The position numbers and the translations under genes are program-made. This document shows positions 60,296-64,000 of a stretch of 64,000 bases of DNA, in pieces. The stretch comes from Oxytricha trifallax (taxonomy: Eukaryota; Ciliophora; Spirotrichea; Sporadotrichida; Oxytrichidae): assembly GCA_000711775.1 (NCBI GenBank), contig ARYC01000279.1:1-64000 (forward strand), written 5' to 3'. The notes beneath the pieces are model-generated. The model had not been told where the DNA came from, ran no database searches, and saw nothing but the letters and a program-made list of their open reading frames with translations. Every line of letters begins with the position of its first letter. Position 1 is the stretch's first letter.

Positions 60296-60846
60296 AACAT
60301 ATAATAATGTACCAACTAACTAGACCTTGAGAATTGATTATATAGAAATAACATGCGTGTAAGAATAGATAATAATTATATAAGATAAGTCAACATTAAT
60401 TTCAATGAGTTTAATTGTTTATATATAAATATTTTTAAGTTTATTGCAATCAAAACCTTGAAATCCTCTAACTAATTATTGTGATATCAATTTAAATAAA
60501 TATTAAAGTTGTTACTTCACTCAAATATAATAAAATTACTTACATTAAAAATTTATTCAAATTTAAATTTATATGAAGAAATGTTCAAAAATTTAATGTC
60601 AATTTTAAGTTAAGTTATGATATACTTACCCCCTTAAATGCGCTTTAAAGTAATTAATCCTTAAATGAGAAAAATTTATTCAATACATTTTTAAAGTTTG
60701 GGTTTTAAAATGTTTAATCCAAATATTTCAATATCCTCAAAAAAAATTTTAATCTATTTAAAAACAATTAAAATATTCTATTTTCATAAATGGATTATTT
60801 TATTAATTTATAATTGTCTTTTTATCTATTATGAAACCTTTGAACA
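60296..60846. other. Convergent 3' region between OTU and TMEM43-like genes
   Basis: 551 bp AT-rich spacer between two stop codons, expected to hold 3' UTRs and possibly telomere-addition sites or a chromosome junction. No motif was recognised. CCCCC(T)TAAA at 60637 resembles the foldback-element termini but has no partner nearby. Confidence 0.45.
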
Positions 60847-63825
60847 TCAGAAAAGTTTTGAGATCAACTAGAAAATCTTTGGGAATACAAGAGCAGTTAT
60901 AAAGTTAGCAGCAAAACTTATTAACATTAGACTCACATGATTTTTACCTCTATCCGTAATCCATTTAAGGGGTTCTTGGTTAGCCATCATACTGATTAAG
61001 TCTTGGAAAATAAAGTAATTTTTATATTTGAAATAAATCTTAGCTAAATTTCTAAAAAAATTTTAAATAATTTGGAAGAAGTGTTGTTAGATCATCAGTA
61101 GACAAGTAAAAATAACCCACTGCACGTTTCTTCTTCGTCTTTTTATATCCTTTGTCTCTTCTCTAATTAACTCTTTTTTGGTAAACTCACCGATTTTAAT
61201 GATCAATAAATCCTCAGTGTTATCTTTAAATATCTAAGAAGAATGAGACACACCCTCGCTTTGCTTTGATAGCCCTTTAATAGACATTCCTTTTTACTTT
61301 CCGATGATACTTACAGTCACTGGATTGTCAAGTTAAAGGTGTGACTGCAAGTTTCTTCTGAGGGCTAAATCGAAGCTGTCAGTGTGAAATTTCTATTTAA
61401 GAGTATCTTAGTCAAAACCAAGCTGTTTACGATTGTTTTAAGGAACAATTGTATAGTAGTGAACCCTCATATCCCCTATGGTCTCTCTGTTATGATGAGC
61501 TTTTCTTTCCAGCATGTTTCTTTCACCATTCATAGTCCATGCACCTTTGTAATCAACTGGGGGATGGAAGCCTAATGGGAAGTATTTATCTATATTATCA
61601 AGCAAAGTCAAATAGTAGCTTTCTGAAAAGTCTTTTGAGTGTTAACTAGCATAATGAACTGCCATATTATCATCAGACTCTAAATAATTCTTTGAGAAGA
61701 CATTGAATTAAAGCATGCTATCCTAAGGAATCAAATGGTTTAAGATGAAGTTTCTGTCAAATTAATAGGCACCTATATAGATGTGTTGTGGAGTGTAAAG
61801 CTCAGGCTTTACAAACCCAAACGATTGAGGATTCTAGTAATACAATTAGTTGCCTAGATTGAAGCCTTCTGAATCAATCAAGTGCTTCGACCACACTGGT
61901 ACATACGTGTACTTAAAGAGTTACATATCAGAAAGATTCTCTGCCTTTGCCAAGTCTTTTCTTGCCTCACGAAGCTCCTACCATTAAAGCATGTGAACTT
62001 CCCTTTTGAGTATGGGTGCATTTAGACTGATGCCAAAATATTCATCCTGAATCGATGGTTTCTATTCATATCTTATCCTACCTTATATATACACATATTA
62101 GCCTTCGTATTCTCGCCAGACTTAACTAGTATCTCTTAATTTCATACATGATCTCGATATTTTCTCGTACTTCTTGAATATATTATTGAAGTGTACCTCA
62201 GAAATTAGCATTGCAATATAGGTTAGAAAAAGAAAACACAAAGCTAGTTGTAAATAATTTTCTAATTATTAATTTCCCGAATAAAAATTTAATAATCATA
62301 TATTTATGATTCTATTATATGCAGTTCAATTTAAATAATCTAGTTTGTTCTTGAATACGCTTTGACGCAGGTCTTCGGATATCTCTTCAATGACTTCCTT
62401 ATTTAGTTTGTAAAACTTCTATTCAATATTTTAGATTTGTTCAGTTATATTATGTGAATAATGCTTCAAGTCCCTAAGGTAAGTTTAATAAATCAAATTA
62501 AAAAATATTAATAAAATTGTAGGAATGCATTCAAAATTGGGAAATTGTTTATAATTTAATTATTAATTTATCAAATTAGTTGCAGTTAAAGTTGGCCAAA
62601 TTAAACGATATTGGTCTCATTCGATAGAGAATTCAAAATATGCTGGACTTTTTACATTAAGCAGTACTATTTTATCGCATCGAGAGAGCGAGATAACTTC
62701 ACTTTAATTAAATGTCAATAAATTCATTAAATTATACCCTCGCATTAAACTCAAGTTATCTCGCTCCCTAGATGCGATAAAATAGTACTGCTTAATGTAA
62801 AAAGTCCAGCATATTTTGAATTCTCTATCGAATGAGTCCAAGGTCGTTTAATTTGGCCAACTTTAACTGCCACTATTTATATTTTATTGTAGCAATACAT
62901 TTGATTTAGGAAAATGAATTAAGATTAAATTAATTAAATATTAAAATCATGGCAGTTATAAAATCCAAAGTGACTTAAAATTCAAATCTAAGTCGATTCT
63001 ACGGTTGATCCCGCAATTTTAGCAGGACTTTACTATTGGCAATATTCCTGAATCATCCAAGGAAGCGAGATATTTTGATTTTAAGCCAACTCCCAAAAAT
63101 AGTAAAAGGTGTTTTTCTCGCTTATGAGAAGAGATATAATTATTATGGCAATAACAACCACCGCCTTAATTTTGATGCACTATCCAAAGAGTATAATATT
63201 GTTAAGGTTTGGAGACATTTTTTCAAAAAATAAAATATAACTGAAGGTAATTTATAATTAATTAATTTTAATTTTAATTTATTTTCCCAAATCGAATGTA
63301 TTCCTGCAATAATAATTGAATTATAAATAATTTCCCAATTTCGAATGTATCCCTATAATACTATTAATATTTATTATTTAGATTTTATTTTTTTCATAAA
63401 TTTGATGTATATTAAGCATTAATTAAATGGATATTAATTGATAATTTGTGCTAATCTTAATTTAAAGGGTATACAAAAATTGTAAATTTATATTGGTATA
63501 TTGAAAATCCAAATTTTTACTTAACTCACTATGATAAAAATAATTAAAAAAATACTAATCTAAAGGTTACTATTTGTATTAAAGATATTATTTTGCTCAT
63601 TCTTAGCTGGAAACTTTTACATCCTATTTCTAAAAAATAATAAAATTAAACTTTAATAAATTGTATAAAAATAAATTTATTTAATGTTTATTTAATTGGC
63701 ATTATGATTTATTTTTAATAAATCATATATGAGTTAAGTATCAAGGAGTGTTTTGTTATGTTGTAGTTTTGAGAATTAGGATTCACCTAAGTGTGGTCTA
63801 TGTTTGTAATAGTCCCAAAAATCAT
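60847..63825 (-). CDS. TMEM43/LUMA-family membrane protein
   Basis: Three MDSs on the minus strand: 63825-63714, 62483-62332 and 62250-60847, total 1668 nt (555 codons plus TGA 60847-60849). The start is the first ATG after an in-frame TGA and reads MIFGTITNIDHTQVNPNSQN. A membrane segment follows at about 88-104 (LQLALCFLFLTYIAMLI). Then comes a large domain with TMEM43 landmarks: YEGQYVYIQGRI, ILKREVHMLQW, FKYTYVPVWSKHLIDSEGFN, GFVKPELYTPQHIYIGAY, GDMRVHYYTIV, PVTVSIIGKQKGMSI and LLIIKIGEFTKKEL. C-terminal hydrophobic segments include VQWVIFTCLLMIQ and HVSLMLISFAANFITALVF. TMEM43 proteins sit in the ER/inner nuclear membrane with a large lumenal loop. The frame spans the third MDS unbroken, although a small in-frame intron/IES near 61040-61090 cannot be excluded. 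The first and second MDSs are separated by a transposon-filled IES. Confidence 0.85.
62251..62339 (-). other. TMEM43-like gene IES, pointer ATTATTTA
   Basis: ATTATTTA (minus) at 62332-62339 and 62251-62258, same phase. Joining gives FKNKLDYLQLALCFLFLTY, completing the first membrane segment. Confidence 0.9.
62582..62870. mobile_element. Foldback FB8 within the outer element
   Basis: Arms of about 120 bp (62582-62701 and 62751-62870) with a loop of about 50 bases. Shared landmarks are GCAGTTAAAGTTGGCCAAAT, TCGATAGAGAATTCAAAATA and GATGCGATAAAATAGTAC (orientation reversed in one arm). Few mismatches, so fairly young. No ORF. Confidence 0.8.
62885..63311 (+). mobile_element. TIR family T1, copy b
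   Basis: 427 bp flanked by TA. Left end TATTGTAGCAATACATTTG, right end CGAATGTATTCCTGCAATA, inverted. It contains the small T1 ORF and is inserted inside the outer element's right part. It supplies the uninterrupted comparison for copy a. Confidence 0.75.
62949..63230 (+). pseudogene. Small T1 ORF with one premature TGA
   Basis: Starts MAVIKSKVTQNSNLSRFYG and meets TGA at 63006-63008, where copy a has AGA. The same frame then continues through PRKRDILILSQLPKIVKGVF, YEKRYNYYGNNNHRLNFDAL and EYNIVKVWRHFFKK. About 95 residues shared with copy a. No known domain was recognised. The premature stop suggests this copy does not make the protein, unless it is trans-complemented. Confidence 0.5.
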
Positions 63826-64000
63826 GCAATTTATTGTCACTAACAAGCTATCTCAATATAAATATATTTGATTTTTTAATTAATAGCTTATATAAAAATG
63901 TAAGTATTTTTTAAAACATAGAAGCTACTCAGGTTCAAAAACCCATCAATAAAGAATTCTTTTTTTATAAATAAAATGTTTAATATAACTATTAAGAAAT
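63826..64000. other. AT-rich, presumed upstream region of the TMEM43-like gene
   Basis: Contains an in-frame TGA just upstream of the proposed start. No other feature was seen before the window ends. Confidence 0.35.

Larger units (their letters stand above)
62516..63360. mobile_element. Outer TIR element related to T1
   Basis: Left end ATTGTAGGAATGCATTC then TTGGGAAATTGTTTATAATT. Right end AATTATAAATAATTTCCCAA then CGAATGTATCCCTATAAT. These are about 45-bp inverted repeats similar to but distinct from T1 termini. Inside the left end, TTGCAGTTAAAGTTGGCC parallels the TGGCAGTTA of T1 but begins a foldback instead of an ORF. Confidence 0.65.
62484..63725 (-). other. TMEM43-like gene IES, 12-bp pointer, full of nested elements
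   Basis: The minus-strand direct repeat TGATTTATTAAA lies at 63714-63725 and 62484-62495 in the same codon phase. Joining gives ILNSYMIYQTYLRDLKHYSH. About 1.2 kb is removed. It contains a T1-related outer element (62516-63360), a foldback (62582-62870) and T1 copy b (62885-63311). The joined gene length is a multiple of three. Confidence 0.8.

Noticed and set aside
60637..60650. CCCCCTTAAA as another G/C-run element end
   Set aside because: No inverted partner found within a few kb, so not called as an element.
1..64000. CRISPR arrays, bacterial operons, ribosome binding sites
   Set aside because: No regularly spaced repeats; the genetic code, introns and IESs show a ciliate nuclear genome.
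1..64000. tRNA or rRNA genes
   Set aside because: No cloverleaf-like conserved boxes or rRNA motifs were noticed by eye; a covariance-model scan would be needed to exclude them.

Overview
The window looks like germline (micronuclear) DNA of a spirotrich ciliate of the Oxytricha/Sterkiella/Stylonychia group. Three observations support this. Coding stretches stay open only if TAA and TAG are read as glutamine and TGA alone is stop. Transposons with ends made of C4A4C4 telomere-like repeats and ANT target duplications (telomere-bearing elements, TBEs) are present. The recognisable genes are cut into pieces by short AT-rich segments bounded by 3-12 bp direct repeats, that is, MDSs separated by IESs with pointers. 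The species is inferred from these traits and not from a database match. Removing the proposed IESs and introns restores frames that are exact multiples of three for two genes and off by one base, at a T9 run, in the third. This is the strongest internal check available here.

Layout. 1-790 is a GC-rich island holding the 3' end of a Tc1/mariner/IS630-type transposase. 0.8-54.7 kb is very AT-rich, apparently germline-limited DNA. It contains two full-length but decayed TBEs (27837-31940 and 39869-44259), two internally deleted TBE derivatives (4697-5907 and about 13440-14089), several long foldback or terminal-inverted-repeat elements, and old dispersed repeats. A TIR family with a small ORF, which I do not recognise, has copies at 21563-23066, 34913-39043 (reverse) and 62885-63311. 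A few isolated coding-like fragments (6.9, 13.2, 27.6/31.9 and 39.8 kb) may be stray MDSs or pseudogenes.

54.7-63.8 kb is macronuclear-destined. It holds three genes with MDSs in linear order: a minus-strand myristoyl/IQ/MORN-repeat protein (54763-56493), a divergent plus-strand OTU-family deubiquitinase with two Tudor-like domains, three UIMs and a UBA (56645-60295), and a convergent minus-strand TMEM43/LUMA-family membrane protein (60847-63825). Two of the IESs carry whole transposons. The OTU gene has a near-perfect foldback element flush with an IES pointer. The TMEM43 gene has a 1.2 kb IES containing three nested elements and bounded by a 12 bp pointer. The window thus shows mobile elements at several stages of becoming material that must be removed during macronuclear development.

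Limits: all alignments were made by eye. Edges of old repeats are approximate, and single-base frameshifts could be assembly errors.
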